11,856 bases of DNA from Bacillota bacterium (GTDB lineage: Bacteria; Bacillota_A; Clostridia; Lachnospirales; Lachnospiraceae): positions 1 to 11,856 of the forward strand of contig JAEZSL010000340.1 of assembly GCA_023443925.1 (NCBI GenBank). Reading direction: 5' to 3'. Position 1 is the first letter of the stretch. Every line of letters begins with the position of its first letter. Below are positions 6,300-11,856 of the stretch, piece after piece. The notes below the pieces were generated by a model. That model did no database searches and was not told where the DNA came from. It saw only the letters and a program-made list of their open reading frames with translations. The position numbers were made by a program, and so were the translations under genes.

Positions 6300-6770
6300 G
6301 TGACTAAAACAAATGTTATGCGTCTGCTGGATCAGGCTAAAATTAACTATACTACCAGGGAATATGTCGTGGATGAATCCGACCTGTCAGGGGAACATGC
6401 GGCAGAATTGATTGGCATTCCGCCGGAGCAGGTGTTTAAAACACTGGTTGCAAGAGGAGAAAAAAAGGGAATTCTTGTATTTTGCATACCGGTTAATGCA
6501 GAACTGAATCTAAAGAAAGCTGCTTTAGCAGTTGGTGATAAAAAGATAGAGCTGGTACATGTAAAAGAACTATTGGGTCTTACCGGTTATATCAGAGGAG
6601 GATGTTCTCCCATTGGCATGAAGAAAAAATACCCACTTTACCTGGATGAAACCGCCCAGCTTTTTGATGATATAGCAGTCAGTGCCGGTGTCAGAGGCTG
6701 TCAGGTGGTTTTAAATCCGGAGGATTTAATTAAATATTCCGGTGCGGTAGTCCATGATCTTACGGATTAA
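6300..6770 (+). CDS. ybaK: Cys-tRNA(Pro) deacylase, YbaK/EbsC family
   Basis: This is a free-standing editing enzyme that hydrolyses Cys-tRNA(Pro) mischarged by prolyl-tRNA synthetase. The 156 residues cover the whole single-domain family. Features include the start TKTNVMRLLDQAKINY, VFKTLVARG with a lysine at 47 (equivalent to the essential Lys of characterised YbaK), the central PVNAELNLKKAA stretch, and YIRGGCSPIGMKKKYP (about 96-111) with the conserved GGxSPxG loop. I chose GTG 6300 because the following residues match the usual YbaK N-terminus; AAGGAT lies 12 nt upstream, a slightly long spacing. The next in-frame ATG (6318) would remove conserved residues. The gene starts 26 nt after rng and has no separate promoter that I can see, so it is probably the last gene of the operon before the terminator at 6876. 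Confidence 0.93.
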   Translation: MTKTNVMRLLDQAKINYTTREYVVDESDLSGEHAAELIGIPPEQVFKTLVARGEKKGILVFCIPVNAELNLKKAALAVGDKKIELVHVKELLGLTGYIRGGCSPIGMKKKYPLYLDETAQLFDDIAVSAGVRGCQVVLNPEDLIKYSGAVVHDLTD

Positions 6771-6875
6771 GCATTGCTTTTTGAATGTAGAAAGCATTTA
6801 ATAAACTAATCATTACTGATTCGGTAAAATATAGTAATATATTGTAAAACAACTGAAAATATACACAACTAAATC

Positions 6876-6935
6876 GAAACTGCCTTACCGCATAAAAATT
6901 TGAAATTTTTATGGTGAGGCAGTTTCAATTTTTTT
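6876..6935 (+). terminator. Strong intrinsic terminator after ybaK
   Basis: GAAACTGCCT (6876-6885) pairs perfectly with AGGCAGTTTC (6917-6926). The stem continues with T-G, ACC/GGT and, after a 2-nt bulge, ATAAAAATT-type pairing up to a tiny loop near 6901. The T-rich tract AATTTTTTTATTT follows. It closes the radical SAM - DUF2344 - rng - ybaK operon. A weaker bulged hairpin lies just after the ybaK stop (about 6766-6802). Confidence 0.9.
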
Positions 6936-7016
6936 ATTTATTATGGAACAATTAACCAGTCTGCCTCGTCTAATTATTACAGATCTGAAATTGATAATAT
7001 TTTAAGGAGGAGAATT

Positions 7017-8747
7017 ATGAAAAAGATCAGGTATCATTATGTATCACTGGTTCTGGTAATTGTTATGGCAGTATCCGGATTTACCGGCTGCTCTTCAAAA
7101 GAGGATAATAGCACATCTGCAACCGAGTCGCAAGCCGGCTCATCTCCTGCACAAGCGGATTACACTGCCGGTACGGATGCATCACAGATGCAGGGGAATT
7201 ACTCCATAGCAGACGGCAGTGCAGAGATAACCTATGGACTTGCAGACAACGTGGAAGCGCCAGCCTATGATACAGCTGCAGGGGAGAAGGACAACGGTAA
7301 AATGTTGTATGAGGATGAGAATCGATATGATGAAGCATTTAATACAGAGGAATATAACAGTATCATAGAAAATAATTTTGTATCCGTAGATAACAATCCC
7401 TTATCTACCTTTTCCGTGGATGTTGATACTGCTTCTTACAGCAACATACGCAGAATGCTTTTGGATTACCAGAGTGTGGCCCCGGATGCGGTACGACTGG
7501 AAGAAATGATTAACTATTTTAAATATGATTATAAACAGCCCGAGGCAGGTGTACCTTTTTCCGTTAATACCGAATTATCCGACTGTCCGTGGAATGAAAA
7601 TGCCCAATTGTTATTAATCGGACTTCAAGCGAAAGAGATTGATCTATCCGAACGTCCAAGCTCGAATATCGTATTCTTGCTGGATGTATCCGGTTCCATG
7701 AATGATCCTGATAAACTTCCTCTTATGCAGAAAGCATTTATCATGCTTACGGAAAACCTGACGGAACAGGACAGAATTTCAATTGTTACTTATGCCGGAC
7801 AGGAAAGCGTGGTATTAGAAGGAGCCAGAGGGGATCAAACCCGCAAAATCGTATCGGCTCTTGAAGAACTCTCCGCCGGAGGCAGTACTGCCGGTGCAGC
7901 CGGTATTGAAACTGCTTATAAGCTGGCTGAAGACTATTTTATCAAAGGCGGTAATAACCGGGTTATTTTAGCAACGGACGGAGATTTGAATGTTGGAATC
8001 ACCAGTGAAGGTGCACTTACCAGATTAATCGAAAAGGAAAGGGAAAAAGGAGTTTTTTTATCAGTGCTTGGTTTTGGTACTGGCAATATTATGGATAATA
8101 AGATGGAAGCCCTGGCAGACAACGGCAACGGCAATTATTCCTACATTGATTCGGCTCTGGAAGCAAAAAAAGTTTTGGTGGATGAGATGGGCGGAACTCT
8201 TTTTACCGTAGCAAAAGACGTAAAACTTCAGGTAGAGTTCAATCCCGTTAAATTAAAAGGTTACCGTCTGATCGGATATGAAAACCGCATGTTAAATACG
8301 GAAGATTTTAATGATGACACCAAAGATGCCGGAGAAATCGGTGCCGGACACAGAGTAACAGCGCTATATGAACTTCTTCCCCTGGATTCAAAGCAGGAGA
8401 TAGCAGAAAGCAATTTGAAATATCAGACGGAAAAGAAATTAACAAATAGCCAGGATTTGCTGACAGTCAATATCCGCTATAAAGAACCCGATAAAAATAG
8501 AAGCAAACTGATCTCCGTACCGGTTGATGAAAGTATATATACGGAGAACATGCCGGATAATCTTGCGTTTGCAAGCAGTGTTGCGTCCTTTGGAATGCTG
8601 CTCCGGGACAGTAAGTGGAAGGGAACTGCGACCTATGATAAGATCCTGACCCAGTTAAAAGCTTTAAACCTTGATGAGGATGAATATAAGGATGAATTTG
8701 TATCTCTGGTAAAAATAATGCAGCGAAATGATGATTATGCATATTAA
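7017..8747 (+). CDS. von Willebrand factor A-domain lipoprotein, E. coli YfbK type
   Basis: The 576-residue product is a predicted surface lipoprotein. A signal peptide (1-24) ends in GFTGC with C25 as the lipidation site; the -3 residue is Phe, slightly unusual for a lipobox. A low-complexity Ser/Ala/Gly-rich linker follows to about residue 110. Next comes the YfbK-type N-terminal domain (about 126-172, NPLSTFSVDVDTASYSN), then a vWA domain whose MIDAS metal site is complete: DVSGS (D223, S225, S227), T291 in AGGSTAG, and D321 in ATDGD. The remainder (about 395-570) matches the DUF3520-like C-terminal region. Such proteins probably bind ligands or partner proteins through Mg2+, but the partner is unknown. 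The start has AGGAGG 7 nt upstream. The gene is monocistronic or shares transcription with the next gene, since no terminator separates them. I see no convincing promoter between 6936 and 7016. Confidence 0.92.
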   Translation: MKKIRYHYVSLVLVIVMAVSGFTGCSSKEDNSTSATESQAGSSPAQADYTAGTDASQMQGNYSIADGSAEITYGLADNVEAPAYDTAAGEKDNGKMLYEDENRYDEAFNTEEYNSIIENNFVSVDNNPLSTFSVDVDTASYSNIRRMLLDYQSVAPDAVRLEEMINYFKYDYKQPEAGVPFSVNTELSDCPWNENAQLLLIGLQAKEIDLSERPSSNIVFLLDVSGSMNDPDKLPLMQKAFIMLTENLTEQDRISIVTYAGQESVVLEGARGDQTRKIVSALEELSAGGSTAGAAGIETAYKLAEDYFIKGGNNRVILATDGDLNVGITSEGALTRLIEKEREKGVFLSVLGFGTGNIMDNKMEALADNGNGNYSYIDSALEAKKVLVDEMGGTLFTVAKDVKLQVEFNPVKLKGYRLIGYENRMLNTEDFNDDTKDAGEIGAGHRVTALYELLPLDSKQEIAESNLKYQTEKKLTNSQDLLTVNIRYKEPDKNRSKLISVPVDESIYTENMPDNLAFASSVASFGMLLRDSKWKGTATYDKILTQLKALNLDEDEYKDEFVSLVKIMQRNDDYAY

Positions 8748-8772
8748 CAAAAGTAGAAAAATCTGGTAAAAT
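8744..8772 (+). promoter_or_regulatory. Promoter of the VOC-family gene
   Basis: TTAACA (8744-8749) and TAAAAT (8767-8772) are separated by 17 bp. The -35 box overlaps the stop codon of the vWA lipoprotein gene. The expected start is near 8779, giving a leader of about 75 nt. Confidence 0.55.
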
Positions 8773-8853
8773 GTCTGTAATAAGTTATCGTTAGAAATGT
8801 TTATATAGTACCGCTTTATTTTACAGGATAAAAATATCCGGATTGGAGGAAAT

Positions 8854-9201
8854 ATGATTCTTGGTGAGGTGTGTTTAGAAACAAATGATGTTGTCAAGCT
8901 GTCGGATTTTTACAGGAAGTTGTTAAATCTCACTTCTGACAACAAGGATGAAGTGCATCAATTTATACTGAACGAAGGTACCACCTTATCGGTATATAAC
9001 AATGGCGAAGTAAAAAATAATCAAAATCAGAATATCAGCCTGGCATTTACAGTGGAGGATGTGGATGCAGAATATGAAAGACTGCTGCAACTGGGGGTTA
9101 CCGTAGTTGAGCCGCCGCAACAACAGCCCTGGGGTGCAAAGAATATGCACTTTTTAGATCCCGACGGGAATCATGTTTATTTCCGCAGCCTTCCGAGATA
9201 A
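8854..9201 (+). CDS. Small VOC/glyoxalase-fold protein
   Basis: The 115 residues form one vicinal-oxygen-chelate module made of two beta-alpha-beta-beta-beta repeats. Recognisable pieces are LGEVCLETNDVVKLSDFYRKLLNL (paired-strand start and helix), ISLAFTVEDVDAEYERLLQLGV (start of the second repeat) and FLDPDGNHVYFRS at the end, the common DPDGN turn. Members include glyoxalases, bleomycin-type drug-binding proteins and dioxygenases; nothing here fixes the substrate. Metal-ligand positions are partly present (Glu near the N-terminus, His in GNHVYF), so it could be an enzyme or a binding protein. A good GGAGG site lies before ATG 8854. It has its own likely promoter and is convergent with alaX, from which a long hairpin separates it. 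Confidence 0.88.
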   Translation: MILGEVCLETNDVVKLSDFYRKLLNLTSDNKDEVHQFILNEGTTLSVYNNGEVKNNQNQNISLAFTVEDVDAEYERLLQLGVTVVEPPQQQPWGAKNMHFLDPDGNHVYFRSLPR

Positions 9202-9286
9202 CCGTAGTAATAAATAATATTTCAGTCGCTATGAACCGTAAAGAATGAGATATTCGTATATATCCAGATAAATAATTACTATTTGA

Positions 9287-9378
9287 AACAAAGCAGTGTA
9301 ATAATTTATAAGGTTCAAAATCATTGGATGCTGTGATTAATAGACCTATTAAATTATTAACGCTGCTTTGTTGTTTTT
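9287..9378 (+). terminator. Long branched hairpin, probable terminator of the VOC gene
   Basis: AACAAAGCAG (9287-9296) pairs with CTGCTTTGTT (9363-9372). After a small internal loop, TAATAATTTA (9299-9308) pairs with TAAATTATTA (9350-9359). The apical part can fold further (AATCA/TGATT). TTTTT at 9374-9378 follows on the plus strand. No T-tract is present in the opposite direction, so it would serve the VOC gene and not alaX. Confidence 0.6.
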
Positions 9379-9390
9379 AGCATTATTAGG

Positions 9391-9402
9391 TATCAATTGA
9401 TA
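9391..9402. repeat. 12-bp perfect palindrome
   Basis: TATCAATTGATA is its own reverse complement. It lies between the long hairpin and the tandem repeat at the alaX 3' end. It may be a protein-binding site or chance in AT-rich DNA. Confidence 0.35.
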
Positions 9403-9429
9403 AGATATCAGTTTAATAAGTAAGTCTGT

Positions 9430-9501
9430 GACTATAGTTTAAAAGATGACTATAGTTTAAAAGATGACTCTAGTTTAAAGGATGACTATAGTTTAAAAGA
9501 T
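9430..9501. repeat. Tandem repeat, four 18-bp units, overlapping the alaX stop codon
   Basis: The unit GACTATAGTTTAAAAGAT occurs at 9430, 9448, 9466 and 9484. Copies 1, 2 and 4 are identical; copy 3 differs at two bases (GACTCTAG and AAAGGAT). Copy 4 encodes the last residues of AlaX (SFKL) and its TAG stop on the minus strand; the other copies lie in the 3' untranslated part. The unit is a multiple of three, so each copy keeps the reading frame. Confidence 0.95.
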
Positions 9502-10673
9502 GCTACAAATTCCAGAAGAGCTTCCCGTTTACCTGCTAACGAACCCTGGACCATCTCTTTGGTACCGCCGCCCTTGCCCTGAAAGTGATCATTCAGGCCT
9601 TTCCCCAAGAGCCTTACGTCCAGTGATTTGGAAGCCAGTATATATTTATAGTGCAGTTCGTCTTCCGAAGTAAACACCGCACTGATACCACTGCAGCGTT
9701 CTGTTAGAAGATTGGCATAGAACCGCAGGAAATCCGGGGTGATGTCATTATCAAAAAGACAGATATTACCGGTGCCTTCCTCAATAGCAGCAGCTTTATA
9801 ATTTAAGATCTTATTTTGCAGTGCTGATATTTGGCCTTTTAAAGACAAGTTTTCAGCTTTCAGGTTCTTCACCGCTTCCTGTACCTCATCTGGTTTTGCA
9901 GATAACAAAATAGATATGTCCGTTACACTTTTTTCCTTTTTATTATAATCCTGTAAAGCTCTGTTTCCGCAGAGCATACTGATTCGTACACCGGATTTAT
10001 ATTTCTGCCAGGAAATTATCTTGATTCCGCCGATTTCCCCGGTTAGGTATACATGGGGCGCACAGCAGGCACAAATATCATAACCCGGAATTGTGACAAT
10101 ACGGATATCCCCGGAAAGTTCTTTTTTACTTCTGTAATTTAAAGTTTTTAGTTCTTCTGACTCCGGATAACGGGTACTTACCGGTATATTCTCATGAACG
10201 GCATAATTTGCTTTTTGTTCCACCATTCGGATATCTTCTTCGGTCAGATTTCCGTTAAAGTCGATGGTTATCGCTTCACTTCCCATATGAAAGCCCACAT
10301 TGTCATATCCAAAATAATTGTGGACCAGACCGGAAATTATATGTTCAGCCGTATGATGCTGCATCAGGTCCAAACGCCTGCTCCAGTCAATCTCTCCGGT
10401 AACCGTATCACCTACAGTAAGCGGGGCGGTAAGGGTATGGTAAATAATCCCGTCGAATTCTTGTACGTCAAGTACGTCTGCACCACCAAGTGTACCCGTG
10501 TCAGAAGGCTGACCTCCGCCTTCCGGGAAAAAAGCGGTGGAATCTAAAGTAACAATATATCTGGATCCACTTTTATCTGGGGCCTCTGTTTGACTGTTAC
10601 AGGTAAGGACAGATGCTTCAAAGGTTTTTCTGTGACTGTCCTCATTATATAGTTGAATCGTTGGTTTACTCAT
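9486..10673 (-). CDS. alaX: Alanyl-tRNA editing protein, AlaX long type
   Basis: This is a free-standing homologue of the AlaRS editing domain that hydrolyses wrongly charged tRNA(Ala) (Ser- or Gly-tRNA(Ala)) in the cytoplasm. The 395 residues comprise an N-terminal beta-barrel with FFPEGGGQPSDTG (48-60), the editing core with zinc ligands H107 and H111 (HTAEH) and C203 and H207 (CxxxH), a coiled-coil segment (about 260-295), and a DHHA1-type C-terminal domain with GKGGGTKEMVQGS (367-378). All four zinc ligands are present, so it should be active. The presence of the C-terminal domain makes it the long AlaX class. ATG 10673 is preceded by GGAAAGGAT. The gene is transcribed toward the VOC gene. 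Its last codons lie inside an 18-bp tandem repeat, so the extreme C-terminus is probably variable between strains. Confidence 0.94.
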   Translation of the reverse strand: MSKPTIQLYNEDSHRKTFEASVLTCNSQTEAPDKSGSRYIVTLDSTAFFPEGGGQPSDTGTLGGADVLDVQEFDGIIYHTLTAPLTVGDTVTGEIDWSRRLDLMQHHTAEHIISGLVHNYFGYDNVGFHMGSEAITIDFNGNLTEEDIRMVEQKANYAVHENIPVSTRYPESEELKTLNYRSKKELSGDIRIVTIPGYDICACCAPHVYLTGEIGGIKIISWQKYKSGVRISMLCGNRALQDYNKKEKSVTDISILLSAKPDEVQEAVKNLKAENLSLKGQISALQNKILNYKAAAIEEGTGNICLFDNDITPDFLRFYANLLTERCSGISAVFTSEDELHYKYILASKSLDVRLLGKGLNDHFQGKGGGTKEMVQGSLAGKREALLEFVASFKL

Positions 10674-10722
10674 AAAAAATCATCCTTTCCGTGCATCTCT
10701 TGTTTATAAAAATTCTGTTTAT

Positions 10723-10750
10723 ATTTTATACATTATTTCAGTGGTGTAAA
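10723..10750 (-). promoter_or_regulatory. Candidate promoter of alaX
   Basis: On the minus strand TTTACA (10745-10750) and TAAAAT (10723-10728) have a 16-bp spacer. The start site would be near 10716, giving a leader of about 45 nt. Confidence 0.4.
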
Positions 10751-10843
10751 TATAGTAAGCTTCCTTAAGAACAGTTTAATATTCCAAAGCAAGCGGCAGA
10801 TTACTTGTTATTATAATACAGCTTAAATATTATAGCAACCGGT

Positions 10844-10969
10844 GAGGTGCAGTTCTACTTATTTTAAAGAGATGCAGTTCTATTTTTTTTCATAAAATGT
10901 AGTTCTTCTTATTTTTATAAGGTGTAGTTCTTCTTATTTTTCAAGTGGTACAGTTCTTCTTAGTTTCAT
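10844..10969. repeat. Degenerate tandem repeat, five units of about 25 bp, intergenic
   Basis: The core TGYAGTTCTTCTTATTTT recurs with AGTTC at 10851, 10876, 10901, 10926 and 10952, that is with periods 25, 25, 25 and 26. Copies 3 and 4 are most alike; copies 1, 2 and 5 carry several substitutions. The plus strand is strongly pyrimidine-rich. The array occupies the divergent region between the alaX promoter and the acetyltransferase gene (about 430 bp without a gene). No open frame runs through it, and the period is not a multiple of three. Confidence 0.9.
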
Positions 10970-11007
10970 TTGATGCCGTAATCTTTATGCCTGTACAGCA
11001 AACAGAC

Positions 11008-11036
11008 TTTACCTTTCCGGTTTTATTTGATAAAAT
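11008..11036 (+). promoter_or_regulatory. Candidate promoter of the acetyltransferase gene
   Basis: TTTACC (11008-11013) and TAAAAT (11031-11036) are spaced by 17 bp and lie upstream of an AAGGAG site at 11084-11089. The -35 box is only a 4 of 6 match. Confidence 0.4.
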
Positions 11037-11101
11037 TGAATTTGGATTTTAAATATTCAGTCCATTGTTTTGCAGAAAAATTTAAGGAGAATCTATCTAA
11101 T

Positions 11102-11157
11102 ATGGAGCATACTCAGAGTAATTCGTCCCATGATGAAAAAAACACTGTGTTTTTGTA
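11102..11157 (+). pseudogene. Likely out-of-frame 5' end of the acetyltransferase gene
   Basis: ATG 11102 follows AAGGAG (11084-11089, 12 nt away) and encodes MEHTQSNSSHDEKNTVFL before TAA at 11156. A -1 shift in the T5 run at 11150-11154 joins it to the next frame, which reads VISKADPESLAAVKLMNELS, a normal GNAT first strand and helix. No ribosome site precedes the only start-like codon left in the downstream frame (TTG 11182). One missing T in the run, by mutation or sequencing error, would explain this. Confidence 0.6.
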
Positions 11158-11181
11158 ATAAGCAAAGCTGATCCCGAATCT

Positions 11182-11601
11182 TTGGCAGCCGTAAAATTAA
11201 TGAACGAACTCTCGGATACGCTTCAGGCTATTACCGGGGACAGCGGCAGAAGTTCTTTTGATCCCGCGGATATAGGACACCCCCGCGGTTTTTTTGTCAT
11301 TGCATATAATAGTCAACAGGAAGCCTTGGGCTGTGGTGCTATAAGGCCTATGGAAGGCAATTCGGCTGAAATAAAAAGAATGTATGCACGATATAAAGGC
11401 GCGGGCATCGGAAATGCGATTCTAAGCTATCTTGAAAAACAGGCAAAGGCGTTAGGATATGTATCCTTAAAGCTGGAAACAAGGCTAATCAACCATAACG
11501 CAGTCCGCTTTTATGAAGCCATGGGTTATAAAAGGATTGAAAATTATGGAAAATATGCCGGTAATGGCGAAGCAATCTGCTTTGAAAAAATAATAGATTA
11601 A
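11182..11601 (+). CDS. GNAT-family N-acetyltransferase, N-terminus probably frameshifted
   Basis: This is an acetyl-CoA-dependent N-acetyltransferase of the GNAT fold; its substrate cannot be told from sequence. The reading frame from TTG 11182 gives 139 residues. Motif A is clear: EIKRMYARYKGAGIGNAIL with the R-x-x-G-x-G-I-G pyrophosphate loop. Motif B follows as NAVRFYEAMGYKRIENYGKY. The open frame actually begins earlier, just after a stop at 11134, and codons 11149-11181 read VFVISKADPES, which belongs to the fold. The annotated TTG start therefore cuts off part of the first strand and has no ribosome site. A true start at ATG 11102 in another frame needs a -1 shift at 11150-11154. If the shift is real, the gene is either inactive or expressed only at low level. 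It stands alone, with no terminator recognised before rplU. Confidence 0.85.
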   Translation: MAAVKLMNELSDTLQAITGDSGRSSFDPADIGHPRGFFVIAYNSQQEALGCGAIRPMEGNSAEIKRMYARYKGAGIGNAILSYLEKQAKALGYVSLKLETRLINHNAVRFYEAMGYKRIENYGKYAGNGEAICFEKIID

Positions 11602-11672
11602 ATTTATATACGGTTAAAAATGGTCCATACTATTAATAATATAAAAATAAACAGTTTTTTAGATTATTAACA

Positions 11673-11701
11673 TTGACAAATTATGCCGAATATGCTAAGA
11701 T
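11673..11701 (+). promoter_or_regulatory. sigma-A promoter of rplU
   Basis: A perfect TTGACA (11673-11678) and TAAGAT (11696-11701) are 17 bp apart. Transcription would start near 11708, so rplU has its own strong promoter and does not depend on the upstream acetyltransferase gene. Confidence 0.85.
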
Positions 11702-11707
11702 GTTTTA

Positions 11708-11777
11708 GTGTGCCGCACAGCGAGGTTCTAAAATTCTGTTTTTATGACAGATACCACAGCTGGCGAGTAATGATAAT
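11708..11777 (+). ncRNA. Probable L21 leader (autoregulatory 5' UTR of rplU)
   Basis: The 80-nt leader between promoter and rplU is conserved-looking and structured. It contains CCGCACAGCGAGG, a hairpin TCTGT/ACAGA (about 11737-11753) and CACAGCTGGCGAG just upstream of the ribosome site. Firmicute rplU genes carry a known L21 leader at this position, believed to let L21 control its own operon. The assignment rests on position and general resemblance; I could not score it against the covariance model. Confidence 0.65.
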
Positions 11778-11789
11778 AGGAGGTGCCAT

Positions 11790-11856
11790 ATGTACGCAAT
11801 TATAGCAACAGGTGGTAAACAGTACAAAGTAGCCGAAGGCGATATCATTAAAGTAG
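11790..11856 (+). CDS. rplU: 50S ribosomal protein L21, N-terminal 22 residues (partial)
   Basis: L21 is a large-subunit ribosomal protein that binds 23S rRNA. The visible N-terminus [20 protein letters not shown] is nearly invariant in the family. ATG 11790 is preceded by TAGGAGGT at good spacing. In related genomes rplU is followed by a small cysteine protease gene (prp/ysxB), rpmA and obg, which would lie beyond the right edge. Confidence 0.97.
   Translation, partial: MYAIIATGGKQYKVAEGDIIKV

Noticed and set aside
8664..8897. Minus-strand reading frame of 77 codons spanning the vWA and VOC gene junction
   Set aside because: It is antisense to both genes and to the VOC promoter, with an AT-driven hydrophobic composition and no start signal.
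9430..9501. Iteron-type replication origin
   Set aside because: There is no replication initiator gene nearby, and the repeat extends into the alaX coding sequence.
10844..10969. CRISPR array
   Set aside because: The units are contiguous, with no unique spacers between them, and no cas genes are present.

Overview
The window looks chromosomal and comes from a low-GC, anaerobic Firmicute, most likely a Lachnospiraceae-type clostridium. The reasons are the AT-rich intergenic DNA, strong AGGAGG-type ribosome sites, consensus sigma-A promoters, a THF riboswitch in front of an ECF folate transporter, and the clostridial block radical SAM/B12 protein - DUF2344 protein - ribonuclease G - (rplU). 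No phage, transposase, CRISPR array or defence system is visible.

Left part (1-1400, minus strand): the 5' end of tyrS, with its own consensus promoter, lies downstream of folT. folT encodes the folate-specific S component of an ECF transporter. A promoter and a THF (tetrahydrofolate) riboswitch precede folT, and a strong hairpin terminator follows it.

Middle (1430-6935, plus strand): a small membrane protein of unknown function follows a long leader that can fold. A separate promoter, then a terminator hairpin placed just before the first start codon, leads into an apparent operon: TIGR03960-type B12/radical SAM protein, DUF2344 (TIGR03936-type) partner, ribonuclease G and YbaK Cys-tRNA(Pro) deacylase. 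A strong terminator closes it.

Right part (6936-11601): a set of independently transcribed genes separates rng from rplU, which in many Firmicutes are nearly adjacent. They are a von Willebrand A-domain lipoprotein of the E. coli YfbK type, a small VOC/glyoxalase-fold protein, a convergent AlaX-type alanyl-tRNA editing protein, and a GNAT acetyltransferase whose N-terminus appears out of frame. Two different tandem repeats flank alaX: four 18-bp units at its 3' end, and five roughly 25-bp pyrimidine-rich units upstream.

Right edge (11673-11856): a consensus promoter, a structured leader consistent with the L21 leader, and the start of rplU.

Themes: translation and tRNA quality control (TyrRS, YbaK, AlaX, RNase G, L21) and RNA-level regulation. 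I found no convincing new multi-gene system. The best leads are the folded leader of the small membrane protein, the terminator before the radical SAM operon, the two unexplained tandem repeats, the possible frameshift in the acetyltransferase gene, and the function-unknown radical SAM/DUF2344 pair.
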